Source: Plantago ovata
Lineage: Eukaryota > Streptophyta > Magnoliopsida > Lamiales > Plantaginaceae
DNA: 64,000 bases
Assembly (NCBI GenBank): GCA_028274465.1
Contig: CM051456.1
Coordinates: 64,652,753 to 64,716,752 of the forward strand
Direction: 5' to 3'
Numbering within the stretch: the first letter of the stretch is position 1; every line of letters begins with the position of its first letter. The position numbers and the translations under genes are program-made. Shown here in pieces: positions 34,934-46,781 of this stretch. The notes under the pieces were generated by a model, which worked only from the letters and a program-made list of their open reading frames with translations, was not told the origin of the DNA and made no database searches.

Positions 34934-36238
34934 GTAACAAGCTAAGAAAAGAGTACCTGAGAGATCAAATTAAATAAAACTAGGAATTGAATGCTGAAAA
35001 TATATATAAGCTAAACAGAAAAAAGGAGTATAGTCCCCGAAAACGGCGCCAATTTGATGAACCGAATTTGTCAGACTCAATTAATCAAATAAATTTGTTT
35101 TTAGCCAAAGGCAATTCACAACTACAACGAAAACCGTAGTGTAGCAGTAAAATAACCTCGAGTGTCGATCTCTAAGGACTATAACTAGCTTTATCTAATT
35201 TAACTTAAACTATAAACTCAACAAACGACTTAGCACAGATTTTCTTATCAATAATAATGGAAGTTAGTGATAGTATGATCATTCAAAGCATCAAGTTGAT
35301 AATCATGCATGAAGTACTTGAACGTTTGCATAGAAATCTAAGATCATGAATTGTCCAATGCGTTCCGTTCAATTCAACACTACGAATATAGAGGGCTTAG
35401 ATAGATCAAAGAAATAAAGCAATAAGTCAAGTCTGAATCGCGTTACAACCAATCATGCATAATTAAGAACCCTAGCTAAGAAATCACATACTATAACCAA
35501 CGATAGATTTAGCTACTCATAGATAAATTGCAATCAACAAAAATCAAAGAAAGGTTGAATGAAAACATGTTGAAAGAAATAAATAAAAGTAGAAAAATCG
35601 TGAGATACAATGTTACCAACGAAGGTTGTCAATCTCCGAACAATTGCTAGCTCACAAGCAACAATTGATAAACAACGAGGTCCAATTGCTATGCTTAATC
35701 CTCCAAATTGATAAGAAAAAGAGTCTCCGATGCTAAGAATTCCCAGAACAGGCTCTAGAGAATTCGTCTCTAAAACTAATATGAAAAGGTCTTAAAAACG
35801 TAGAAACAGGTGCAACTATATATAGGAGTTCGGAGGCTACGGGGCGAATCGCCTGGGGTCCCAGGCGAACCGCCTGGCACCGGGCGAACCGCCTGGGAGC
35901 TCCAGGTCGGTGGAGACGCGTTTTGGTCTTCTTTTCCTTTTCGGACTCGGATTTTACCTTTTAGTGACCTTTAAGCCTTGAAACTCGTCCCCTAGGCCTC
36001 AAATCTCATCCGGAACCTGTTAGATACTCCACAAATGTCCTCGGAACACTGATTCTTCGTTCTCTTCAATATAATTGCCCGGAAAATCACGTTTTTTACC
36101 TAAAACCTGAAAAATGCAAAGAAAAGGGAAATGTGACACTATTCTAATAAAATGCACTAAAATATAAGCTAAATTAACCTAGAGGATATCTAAATTGGTG
36201 AAAAGACTCGAATAAAAGTGTAAAATACACGTTCATCA
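34934..36238 (-). mobile_element. Gypsy element G2: 5' LTR, PBS and truncated leader (copy 1)
   Basis: LTR 35055-36238 (1184 bp, TGATGAA...TTCATCA), PBS at 35034-35051 (complement of TGGCGCCGTTTTCGGGGA, altered from the tRNA-Asp match) and about 100 bp of leader to 34934, where element A is inserted. The body of G2 must lie left of A, outside this window. The right flank is the G3 3' region. Confidence 0.85.
35843..35900. promoter_or_regulatory. Three GCG-AAN-CGC hairpin modules in the G2 LTR
   Basis: GGCG-AAT-CGCC (35843-35853), CCAGGCG-AAC-CGCCTGG (35861-35877), and GGCG-AAC-CGCC with outer CC/GG pairs (35881-35897). In LTR orientation they lie just upstream of the TATATATAG near 35817-35825. 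Second copy around 41836-41893. Confidence 0.85.
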
Positions 36239-36543
36239 TAATACAGGTTGCAGGTACTCTTCCAGCTCTCACCCAATATCCAATTTCGGCGTTCGGGACG
36301 TACGACAAAGTTCAGGTTGGGGGGGGGGTTATCTCTGGGTATTCCAATGACTTATGTTTTCTCATTTCAACTCGGTTTTCTTAGGTTAGTTGTTGTTAGA
36401 ATGCATTCATCCTTAGTCGAGTTGTGCATGATGTTGTGCGGAGTTATTGACAAAATATTTTGAACTTTTTTATTGTATTGACTAAGTATTTGTGACCATT
36501 GCCCATACTTGCATCTCTATGGAATAGTTGGAGGTTTGTCTCG
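36239..36543 (+). other. Gypsy G3 3' region, copy 1 (cut by gap)
   Basis: Same sequence as 42233-42538, starting TAATACAGGTTGCAGG. It contains GTTCGGGACG and a G-rich PPT-like run and ends at the N gap. Several 1-base differences from copy 2 cluster near the gap. Confidence 0.8.
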
Positions 36544-36643
36544 NNNNNNNNNNNNNNNNNNNNNNNNNNNNNNNNNNNNNNNNNNNNNNNNNNNNNNNNN
36601 NNNNNNNNNNNNNNNNNNNNNNNNNNNNNNNNNNNNNNNNNNN
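36544..36643. other. Assembly gap, exactly 100 N
   Basis: Uniform 100-base N run, the conventional placeholder for a gap of unknown size. Confidence 0.99.
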
Positions 36644-37183
36644 TAGCGAAGGGAAGATAATCATGCTAATGCTATATCGCGCATTATACTCCGTGTTATT
36701 GCTTTAGTTCGTTGATCAGGCCTCAGCTAAATTCTCGGATGTTGTATGAATTATTATGCACAATTGGACCCTCCGACCTATACGCATGTAATATCTCGTA
36801 GTGTTGAATAATTACGGAACACAATAGGACAAGAGAGATTGACTTGTCAGTACCATTATCTTCGTAGTGCTTAATAATTGCAGCAGGACATTAGATTGAT
36901 TCAAAGATCTCCATGCAAGACCGAGGATTTACGCATATTATTGACCCGTTATGCTTTGAAGGATCATACTATCACCAATCTCCATTATCTGTTAGAAAAA
37001 CCCTTTGCTATCACGTCTGCTGTTTTATATTCTAATTAGATTTGATAAAGCTAGTTATAGTCCTGAGAGAACGACACGCGAGTCATTCTACTGCTACACT
37101 ACGGTTTTCGTTCTAGTTGTAGATTGCCTTTAGTAAATAACAAATCTTTTCTGAATCTTAGGACCGACATTCTCCGTTCATCA
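36644..37183 (+). repeat. Partial G1 3' LTR (copy 2)
   Basis: Matches 30625-31173 and shares 3'-LTR-specific bases, followed by GCTGA at 37184-37188. Numerous 1-bp deletions. Confidence 0.9.
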
Positions 37184-37188
37184 GCTGA

Positions 37189-39278
37189 CTTTGCTTATAC
37201 TCGTGAAAAAGTTGACTTTGCTTGGTTTGAAACCGAGTCCACTTTTCGGAGAATGCTGAGCTTTGTGTCAGCAACCTTACTTGATTCAGGTTTGTCAGCA
37301 AAGGTCTTCTGATTACTTTTAGTAATCTGCCTTTTGACTTAAAAATTTCTTTTCAGCAACTTGTTTGGCGGAATGCTTTACAGCATCCTTTTTCTTTTAC
37401 AGTTTGCTTTTCAGCAACCTGTTTTCCTTAAAGTCTTGTTACTTTGAGTAGCAACAGCGGGCTTTATGGTCGTAGGTACTTGATTGCATGTTTTCAGCAA
37501 CCTTAGATTGACCAAACTGATAGAGTTCTGGTGACCACTATCAGTAGCACGTACAAAGGAAATCGGTGATTTGATCTTTACTCAAGATTATTACGTCATC
37601 ACCTTCATACGTTGCACCTAAACCTTCTTTGTGAGATGGATCTCTCAAATAAGAGTTTAGTTCAGTCAGCGTATTACTTGCATCAGCATAAGATTTGAAA
37701 TTGATTTCATCTTTTTCATTTCTTGGATTTCAGCAAGTAACTTTAGAATTGAGGACTGATACTCTTCCAATTCTATGCCATTTGAGAATTCTTCTCTGTA
37801 GCTTCAGCAATCAACTTCTTAAGACGCCTTATTTCAGCATCCTTTTCTTCTGTCTCTTCCTTCAGCAAGACATACTTTTCAGTAGTTTGCTTGGTCAGAG
37901 TTTCAGCATTCTGTAGTTTCTCTTGCTGTTTGCTCAGAGTTTTCTCAAATCTTTCGATTTCTCCTTGAATCTTGTCAAGGTCAATCTCGTCTTCACTTTC
38001 TGAGTCAGAGTCAGAGGTAGGATTGTTTACCTGACCGGCCATGAGGCAGAACTCGTAGTTTGACACATCTGGATAAGCTTCCATAGCTATTCCACAAACT
38101 TCCTTGCCAATCTCTACGTCAAGAGTGGCTTCTTCATCGTCAGTGTCTGAGCTTTCATCCTCACTGTCTTCGGAGCTAGTATCAATGCACAATGCATCGA
38201 TTTTTGCTTGAAGCTTCTTCTTTTCTTCAGCAATAAAAGCTCTTTTGAACTTCTTCTTCTTTTCAGCAGATTTGCCTTTCAGCAAAGGACAAGTGTCCAG
38301 GCTTTTTGCAGTAAAAGCATAGATCATTTCCAACTGCTGGTTCTTCTGATGAGGTTGCTTGCTGAGCTTGCTTGTTCAGCGAGCTAGTCTCATTCTTGTA
38401 CTTATGGTAGTTGTTACCAAGATGCTTTTTCAGCTTCTCTTTTGCTTTTCGCCTTTCAAGTTCCTTACTGATGAATTTCTTCATGTTTTTAACAACTAAA
38501 GCGTTTTCATCAGCAGGCTCTTTATCATTCTTCTTTTCAGAAGATGACGGCTTTGCAGCAAGAGCAATGTTTTGCGATTTTTCAGCAAACACATTTTCTC
38601 TTTGCTTTGTCTCGTAGTTGACAGTAGCAAGATGAGAGAACAACTCTGTTGGTGTGATGTCTGGCATTCCTTGATTGTAGTAGAAGTTCTGAGTGTGGAT
38701 CCATTCTTGTTCAGACTTCTGATGATGGTTTTCACCTTCTCAGAATCTGAGTAAAGATTTCCAACACCCAAGGCTGCCATTTCACTAACAAGAGTTGTGA
38801 ATCTGAAGTCCAAGTCTTCCAGTGACTCATTTGTACCTTGTTTAAAGTTCTGGAACTTTAACTTCAGCACTTTGAGTTTGTTTTCCTTGGTTTTGTCAGA
38901 TCCAGCACAAAGATCTTGAACCATTTTCCAAGCTTCCTTAGCAGTTTAGCACCCCACAGTTTGCACTGTATAGTATCCGGAGTTGATCGAATGATGATGT
39001 TTCTTGCTTGGCCATCAAGACGGAATCTCTTGCTTCGTCGGAAGTCCATTCCTCTCTTGGTTTTGGAACGACAGTATCAACTGGTTCGCCTAAGATAGTT
39101 TCCTTTCCAGCTTCTGTGGTTTTGTGAGGAAACTTCTCTCAACCTTAGTGATCTTGATAGGTCCATCATTAATGACAGTAACCATCTCATCACTAATGGC
39201 CTCAAGATGTAGCATCATGTTGTTTCGCCATTTTTCGTAGTTTTCCAGCTTCAGCAAGGGAGCGTCTCCTAAAGACAT
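37189..39278 (-). pseudogene. Element A gag, copy 2
   Basis: Same content as 31179-33277, including the 11-nt knuckle deletion (near 38286), so it is the same element. Start MSLGDAPLLKLENYEKW at 39278. Additional frameshifts (near 39120, 39030, 38940, 38710 and 37780) are mostly single-base losses and may be sequencing errors near a contig end. Confidence 0.8.
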
Positions 39279-39387
39279 CCTGTCAGCAAAAGACTACCAA
39301 ACTGATCAAGTGAGAGTGATTTACGGAAAGCACCTAAGGGGATCTAGGTTCAGTGCTGAAGGTTAAAGAACCTGCTCTGATACCACT

Positions 39388-40928
39388 TGTTGGTCCCTTT
39401 AAACAACAAGAAAAGACTAGAGGGGGGGGGTGAATAGTCTTTTCAAACTTTCGTCGTTTAAAAACTTTCTCAGCAAGGACTTATTACTTTTCAGTAATGA
39501 GTTTGCTGATACTTAACTTTCTCAGCAAGCGCAAGTTACTTTCAGTAACTGTTTTGCTGATACTTAAAATCAGAGAGCGGAAGTCTTTGATACAATAAGT
39601 GCTTTGTCAGTAAGTGATAGTTTCAGCAAGTGAACAGAGTGACTGTGTACAAATAGATATGCTTTGCTGAAAACTAAATGCAGTAAGTAAATCACACAAA
39701 CACTTTTATAGTGGTATCTGAGAGTGGCGTAATCTCTCAACTAATCCACTTTGTCCTTTCTAGGACTGAATCCACTAAGATAAGTTTGAGGTTCCTTACA
39801 ACACCTATCTAGAGCGATTCAACAGAAACCAAAGCACACTTGCTTCGTTTCCAACCTAACTAGAGAACGAAACCTTGTTCTCCACCAAACTTGGGACTTT
39901 TAATCAGCAACACTATGCTCGATTAAGTTCCCCCTGAATATCACGCCTGAAAGGGTGTATTTTCAGTTAGAGAGGTTTGGGATGAGATAACTTGATTATA
40001 ACTTATTCAGTTACAACAAGTAATCTAAGAAACAAAACTTTGAATACTTTGCAGTAAACAAGTTTGATTGTTTCTGGTGTCAAGACTTGTTCTTGTTCGA
40101 AAGAAAGAACACTTAACTAATTTCTTAGCCGTGTATGTTCTACTTCTTCACAAGTAGCTTTTTCAAGCTTTAAGTCTTGGAACGGATCAATGGCAGTAAA
40201 GAGTGTTTGAAGGGTATGTGAGTTTAAGCACAAGTGAGAGTTTGATCACGTTGTTGACACACTTCAACTCTTTGCCGGATGACCTCTATTTATAGTGAAT
40301 CAAGGAGCCGTTTGAATTTCAAATTCTAAGGCTTTTGTTCCTTAAGATGTCACTATCTTGCTTTTGTACTTTCAGCAGCGTCCTTTATTTGTCTTCTAGT
40401 CTTCATGTCCTTCGCGTGCATGCTTTGCATTTAATGTTCATTTGAATGAGATTCAAACATGAACGTTGGAGCGCAAATGCAAGTACTTTCAGCAAGGAGG
40501 TCACAAATGTTCATCAGCAAGTGGTCAGTCTCAGTTTCAGCAAGCACAACCTACTCTGTCGTTTAGATTTTCACTTATGCAAGTTGTTGCTGAAGTTTCC
40601 ACTTTCTGAGCAACATGTGCCTTTGTAGATACCAGTCTTCGAATTCTTCAAGTTTCTGAACGGTTCTAAATGCTTCAATAGTTTGTTTGTGTAAACAAAG
40701 TACATCATCAGCAAATGCTTCAATAGGTTGTATTTCTTTCAGAAAACAAGATACATCATAAGCGGTAAAACTAACCTATCTAGCACCTACTCTAAGTCTT
40801 CAGCAAACGTTCCTCTTTTACAATGTCCTTAAAATTCTAAATTCCTATGGACCTTAAGAGTACTAGTTACTGGACTTTCCTTAATTTAGCATGGTTAATT
40901 GCTCATCAAAATTACAAGTTTCCTAACA
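39388..40928 (-). repeat. 5' LTR of element A (copy 2)
   Basis: 1541 bp, PBS at 39374-39385, TATA at 40287-40294. Differs from copy 1 by a small number of substitutions and indels. Confidence 0.9.
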
Positions 40929-42232
40929 GTAACAAGCTAAGAAAAGAGTACCTGAGAGATCAAATTAAATAAAACTAGGAATTGAATGCTGAAAATATAT
41001 ATAAGCTAAACAGAAAAAAGGAGTATAGTCCCCGAAACGGCGCCAATTTGATGAACCGAATTTGTCAGACTCAATTAATCAAATAAATTTGTTTTTAGCC
41101 AAAGGCAATTCACAACTACAACGAAAACCGTAGTGTAGCAGTAAAATAACCTCGAGTGTCGATCTCTAAGGACTATAACTAGCTTTATCTAATTTAACTT
41201 AAACTATAAACTCAACAAACGACTTAGCACAGATTTTCTTATCAATAATAATGGAAGTTAGTGATAGTATGATCATTCAAAGCATCAAGTTGATAATCAT
41301 GCATGAAGTACTTGAACGTTTGCATAGAAATCTAAGATCATGAATTGTCCAATGCGTTCCGTTCAATTCAACACTACGAATATAGAGGGCTTAGATAGAT
41401 CAAAGAAATAAAGCAATAAGTCAAGTCTGAATCGCGTTACAACCAATCATGCATAATTAAGAACCCTAGCTAAGAAATCACATACTATAACCAACGATAG
41501 ATTTAGCTACTCATAGATAAATTGCAATCAACAAAAATCAAAGAAAGGTTGAATGAAAACATGTTGAAAGAAATAAATAAAAGTAGAAAAATCGTGAGAT
41601 ACAATGTTACCAACGAAGGTTGTCAATCTCCGAACAATTGCTAGCTCACAAGCAACAATTGATAAACAACGAGGTCCAATTGCTATGCTTAATCCTCCAA
41701 ATTGATAAGAAAAAGAGTCTCCGATGCTAAGAATTCCCAGAACAGGCTCTAGAGAATTCGTCTCTAAAACTAATATGAAAAGGTCTTAAAAACGTAGAAA
41801 CAGGTGCAACTATATATAGGAGTTCGGAGGCTACGGGGCGAATCGCCTGGGGTCCCAGGCGAACCGCCTGGCACCGGGCGAACCGCCTGGGAGCTCCAGG
41901 TCGGTGGAGACGCGTTTTTGGTCTTCTTTCCTTTTCGGACTCGGATTTTACCTTTTAGTGACCTTTAAGCCTTGAAACTCGTCCCCTAGGCCTCAAATCT
42001 CATCCGGAACCTGTTAGATACTCCACAAATGTCCTCGGAACACTGATTCTTCGTTCTCTTCAATATAATTGCCCGGAAAATCACGTTTTTACCTAAAACC
42101 TGAAAAATGCAAAGAAAAGGGAAATGTGACACTATTCTAATAAAATGCACTAAAATATAAGCTAAATTAACCTAGAGGATATCTAAATTGGTGAAAAAGA
42201 CTCGAATAAAAGTGTAAAATACACGTTCATCA
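40929..42232 (-). mobile_element. G2 leader, PBS and 5' LTR (copy 2)
   Basis: PBS region 41029-41045 (one A shorter than copy 1), LTR 41049-42232. Apart from about three homopolymer differences it is identical to copy 1. Confidence 0.85.
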
Positions 42233-43054
42233 TAATACAGGTTGCAGGTACTCTTCCAGCTCTCACCCAATATCCAATTTCGGCGTTCGGGACGTACGAC
42301 AAAGTTCAGGTTGGGGGGGGGGGTTATCTCTGGGTATTCCAATGACTTATGTTTCTCATTTCAACTCGGTTTTCTTAGGATTTAGTTTGTTAGAATGCAT
42401 TCATCCTTAGTCTAGTTTTGCATGATGTTGTGCGGAGTTTATTGCAAAATATTTTGAACTTTTTTATTGTATTGACTAAGTATTTGTGACCATTGCCCAT
42501 ACATTGCATCTCTATGGAATAGTTTGAGGTTTGTCTCGCTTGGCTTGTCATATTTGTATGTGCACTAGTTAAACTTGGTAGTCTCGACATCACTATGTGG
42601 TGTTTTCTCTACTGCGGTTCGCGAAGGCCTTATAAAATGTTGCATGTTAGAGTCTTTGGTTGTATTCTCGTGTAATTATGTACCTAAGAGGCAACAAGTC
42701 TTCACCTTGCTTTTTGAGATTGCTAAATGCCTAGGAAGGAGGTAGAGTGAGTGGTGTGATCCTTTGTTTGAAACCTATTCTAACGAATAGGTTTGGGGAG
42801 GGGGTTACCATTGTTATGACTTGTTTTTCGTCTTGTTGAGTCATGTTGATTTTGTTTTTATTTTTCTTGTGAGTTTGTGCTCCAACCTATTCTTTCGAAT
42901 AGGTTTGGGGAGGTCGTTGTAGTGTCATTGTTATTTCCTTTCATTGTACTTCCATTGTGCTAATGCTGGCAATAAAAAAAAAAAGAAAAAAGACAAAATA
43001 AGAAAAAAAATTGAAAATTCCAGAATCTGGAAAAAGAAAAAAAAAGAAAAAAAA

Positions 43055-44044
43055 GGGAATATTACATCTACCTCCCTCACTGGAAGCTCTAATCACAAAT
43101 GTTCCCTCGCTAGTTCAACAATTACATCCAACCCCTTTTTCATCCTTAACCGTTGACCAGCTCATTCCTTTCTATCCAAATTTGACAAAACAAACAAGTC
43201 CTTAATTTTACAAATTATTTTTCCCTTTTTCATTTTTGTTTTTTTTTTTTTGACAATTTTTTTACCTTCTTCTTCATCTACTTCCGGTGACCGGAATCCG
43301 GTTGCAGCCCGACCGAAGCTGCAAGCACCTCCGATTTGGAGCTGCAACAGCTCCCGATTGGAGCTGTTTGCAGGTCTGATTCGAAGATGCAAACAGCTCT
43401 CGACCAGAGCTGCAACAGCTCCCGATCGGAGATGTTTGCAGCTCCGACCTGGAACTGCATACAGCTCCCAACCGGAGCTGCAACAGCTCCCGATCGGAGA
43501 TGTAACAGCTCCCGATCGGAGATGTAACAGCTCCCGATCGGAGATGTTTGCAGCTCCGATTTGGAGCTGCATACAGCTCCCGATCGGAGATGCAAACAGC
43601 TCCGATTTGGAGCTACATACATCTCCCGACCGGACTGTTGCAGCTCCGGTCTGGAGCTATTTGCAGCTCCGATTTGGAGCTGCAACAGCTCCGATCTGGA
43701 GCAGCAAGCAACTCCGATTCAGAGCGGCAAACAGCTCCAGATCGGAGCTGTTGCAGCTCCAATCGGGCTGTTACCGGAATCCGGTGGTAGCTACAAGAAG
43801 AAGAAGAAAAAAATTGTAAAAAAAAAAAAAAAAAAAAAGAAACACCTGTGTCGTGCACCTGCAAGGAGCTTGTTTGGATGTTCAAAAATCAGATTTCGAA
43901 AGGAGCCTTAATTCGGAGAAAGTCAAGAGCGTGGGGCTCAATGTAATTGATTATATCTAAGGAGGGAACATATATAATTGTTAATCTAACGAGTGAAGAT
44001 ATGTAATAAGCTAATCTAACGAGGGAGGTGGATGTAATTCGCCC
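43055..44044. mobile_element. 990-bp non-autonomous DNA element with terminal inverted repeats
   Basis: Left end GGGAATATTACATCTACC and right end (complement) GGGCGAATTACATCCACC both continue CTCCCTC. Inside, subterminal motifs such as TAATCTAACGAGGGA recur, and a second inverted pair (43236-43300 against 43772-43840) encloses the palindrome array. An 8-A run flanks each side (43047-43054, 44045-44052), compatible with a duplication but ambiguous in an A-rich target. G1, G4 and G6 show the empty site. Superfamily not decided (hAT or Mutator-like). Confidence 0.7.
43310..43765. repeat. Array of short palindromic units (CAGCTCCGATNNGGAGCTG type)
   Basis: About 16 imperfect units such as CAGCTCCGATTTGGAGCTG and CAGCTCCCGATCGGAG(A/C)TG, joined by TTTGCA, CAACA or CATA spacers. 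Each unit is itself an inverted repeat. Both strands are open in several frames for this reason; these are not genes. Near-palindromic ACCGGAATCCGGT borders both sides. Confidence 0.85.
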
Positions 44045-44691
44045 AAAAAAAAGAATAAGACCCAAAAAAACAAAAGAAGGGTCCAAGCAAGCCAAAAAAC
44101 AGTTTTAGCAAAGTATTGCATTATTGTTCAGCTTTTGTAGTAGTTCGTAATCGAGTTGTAAATTTTTCCTTGTGTTCTCGTGTCGTCTATTCCAAGGCTT
44201 GTTCTAGACCACCCTCGTCCTGCCATTCAGGAAGTGGTGAAGAGTTTTTGCTTTAAGAGTCGGGTAGAATAGGGGAGTGTTGTCTTCTAGGGAACCCTCC
44301 TTCGTTTGATGAGAGCCAGTATTGGTTCCACCTCTCTTGAGGGAAAGTCTCACTTGGTGAACAGTAGTAAGCCCTCAGTTTCATAGGCACGGGGCAACCA
44401 CTTGTATTTTAATATGCATCATTACGTCGTCATTGACTAGGTCCAGGTAGAGAATGTTACGAGAGACTCGCTTGTTTAACAAAGTGCATATGTGAATGTG
44501 TATAGGTTCAATCGAGACATTCTTCAACCTACTTCCATGTTACGATTTGTATGGTCTTTGTTCATAAGCATTTGGTAGATACAATCGATTAGTTCTTTTT
44601 TTTGGCATGAGACTCCTCTTTGTGTTGCTTGTAGGTTGCATAGAGTCTAGCTAGTTGTTTGAGGACAAGCAAAGGTTCCGTTTGGGGAGTT

Positions 44692-44953
44692 TGATGACGG
44701 TGTTTTTTACTCTATCAATCGGGTCTTTTTCACCAATTTAGCTATCCTCTTGCATGCATTTTAGTGCATTTTGTTAGAATAGTGTCACGTTTCCATTCCT
44801 TTTGTTATTTTCAGGTTTTAGGTGAAAATCACACTTTTGGATATAAATCATGGCGAAACAATGAAGTTTTGGTGAAACGAGATCACCTGTGGTGTGTCAA
44901 GGAGTTCCGGGACGAGTTTCCAGGACAAAAGACCAAGTTTCAGAGCTCAAAAC
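44692..44953 (+). repeat. G3 3' LTR, first 262 bp
   Basis: Starts TGATGACGG after the PPT and shares AGTGCATTTTGTTAGAATAGTGTCACGTTTCC-like sequence with the G1 LTR start. Cut at 44953 by the LTR of element C (flank AAAAC). Confidence 0.8.
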
Positions 44954-46520
44954 TGTTGGTCCCTTTAAACAACAAGAAAAGACTACATGGGGGGGGGGGG
45001 GTGAGTAGTCTTTTCAAACTTTCGTTGTTTAAAAACTTTCTCAGCAAGGGCTTATTACTTTTCAGTAATGAGTTTGCTGATACTTAACTTTCTCAGTAAG
45101 TATTAGTTACTTTTCAGTAACGAGTTTTACAGAAACTTAAAATCAGAGAGCGGAAGTCTTTGTACAATAAGTGCTTTTGTCAGTAAATGATAGTTTCAGC
45201 AAGTAAACAGAGTGACAGTGTACAGATAGATATGCTTTGCTGAAAACTAAATGCAGCAAGTAAATCACACAAACACTTTTATAGTGGTATCTGAGAGTGG
45301 CGTAATCTCTCAACTAATCCACTTTGTCCTTTCTAGGACTTAATCCACTAAGATAAGTTTGAGGTTCCTTACAACACCTATCTAGAGCGATTCGACAGAA
45401 ACCAAAGCACACTTTCTTCGTTTCCAACCTAACTAAAGAACGAAACCTTGTTCTCCACCAAACTTGGGACTTATAATCAACAACACTATGCTCGATTAAG
45501 TTCCCCATGAATTTCACGCCTGAAAGGGTGTTTTTCAGTTAGAGAGGTTTGGGATGAGATAACTTGATTATAACTTATTCAGCCACAACAAGTAATCTAA
45601 GAAACAAAACTTTTTGAATACTTTGCAGTAAACAAGTTTGATTGTTTCTGGTGTCAAGACTTGTTCTTGTTCGAAAGAAAGAACACTTAACTAATTTCTT
45701 AGCTGTGTATGTTCTACTTCTTCACAAGTAGCTTTTTCAAGCTTTAAGTCTTGGAACGGATCAATGGCAGTAAAGAGTATTTGAAGGGTATGTGAGTTTA
45801 AGCACAAGTGAGAGTTTGATCACGTTGTTGACACCCTTCAACTCTTTGCCGGATGACCTCTATTTTTAGTGAATCGAGGGAGCCGTTTGAATTTCAAATT
45901 CTAAGGCTTTGTTCCTTAAGATGTCACTGTCTTGCTTTTGTACTTTCAGCAGCATCCTTTATATGTCTTCTAGTCTTCATGTTCTTCGCGTGCTTACTTT
46001 GCATTTAATGTTCATTTGAATGAAATTCAAATATGAACGTTGGATCGCAAATGCAAGTACTTTCTGCAAGGAGGTCACATATAGCAAGTGGTCAGTCTCA
46101 GTTTCAGCAAGCACAACCTACACTGTCATATAGATTTTCACTTATGCAAGCTGTTGTTGAAGTTTCCACTTTCTGAGCAACATGTGCCTTTGTAGATACC
46201 ATCTTCAGAAATCTTCTTTAGTCTTCAGTCTTCGAATTCTTCAAGTTTCTGAAAGGTTCTAATGCTTCAATAGTTTGTTTGTGTAAACAAAGTATATCAT
46301 CAGCAAATGCTTCAATAGGTTGTTTTTGTTTTCAGAAAAAAGATACATCATAACCGAATAAAACACCTATCTAGCACCTACACTAAGTCTTCAGCAAACG
46401 TTCCTCTTTACAATGTCCTTTTAAAATTCTAAATTCCTATGGACCTTAAGAGTACTAGTTACCGGACTTTCCTTAATTTAGCATGGTTAATTGCTCATCA
46501 AAATTACAAGTTTCCTAACA
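44954..46520 (-). repeat. 3' LTR of element C
   Basis: 1567 bp, homologous to the A and B LTRs. It has a PPT on its inner side, which identifies it as the 3' copy. Its TATA box is mutated. A 13-base G run near 44990 replaces 7-9 G in relatives. Confidence 0.9.
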
Positions 46521-46781
46521 AATTTCCCCCTTTTTGATGTTAGTAATCCATGGCTAAATTAATTGTTACCCTTTAAGAGGTTTCTGATGTTGAATAAATC
46601 AGTTGATTAATGCAAGCATACTTGAATAATAAAACAGTAAGCATAAGTAGATTGCATAATCAAAAACCAATAAGAGTCAAAAGCTTTATTGCTGATAGTT
46701 ATCTTTTAGTAAGTTTACAAGAAAGTTCAGAGATAACTACACAAATCAGCAAACAAAACAAACATAGCTTTTACAAGGGAC
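46521..46781 (-). other. Element C 3' untranslated region with polypurine tract
   Basis: Minus strand CATCAAAAAGGGGGAAATT directly precedes the LTR terminus TGTTAGG. The rest, up to the env-like stop at 46782, is AT-rich without a gene. Confidence 0.8.

Larger units (their letters stand above)
36644..42538. repeat. Second copy of 30625-36543 (probable unmerged contig overlap)
   Basis: About 5.9 kb repeats the sequence left of the gap in the same order: end of G1 3' LTR, GCTGA, element A gag, PBS, A LTR, G2 leader, PBS and LTR, G3 3' region. Copy 1 ends exactly at the left gap edge and copy 2 begins exactly at the right edge. Copy 2 has many single-base losses in its first 2.5 kb, and copy 1 in its last 300 bp. 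Some substitutions also differ in the gag part. Confidence 0.9.
42233..44690 (+). other. Gypsy G3 3' non-coding region
   Basis: Plus-strand equivalent of 28410-29880 in G1. Hairpins at 42772-42793 (loop TAAC) and 42884-42905 (loop TTTC) followed by GGTTTGGGGAGG, an A-rich tract from 42973 that is split by the element 43055-44044, the AAGACCC...AAGGGTC pair near 44058-44083, and PPT GTTTGGGGAG at 44680-44690. The pol of G3 is not in the window because G2 and A interrupt it. Confidence 0.8.

Noticed and set aside
37189..40928. A further independent Sirevirus insertion
   Set aside because: Shares all private marks with 31179-34933 and abuts the N gap; treated as a second copy of the same locus.
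43310..43765. CRISPR-like array
   Set aside because: Units are irregular palindromes without unique spacers, in a plant genome.
43250..43911. Overlapping open frames on both strands with repeated Ser/Arg/Gln peptides
   Set aside because: They arise from the palindromic repeat array, which is open in several frames; no start context or known domain.
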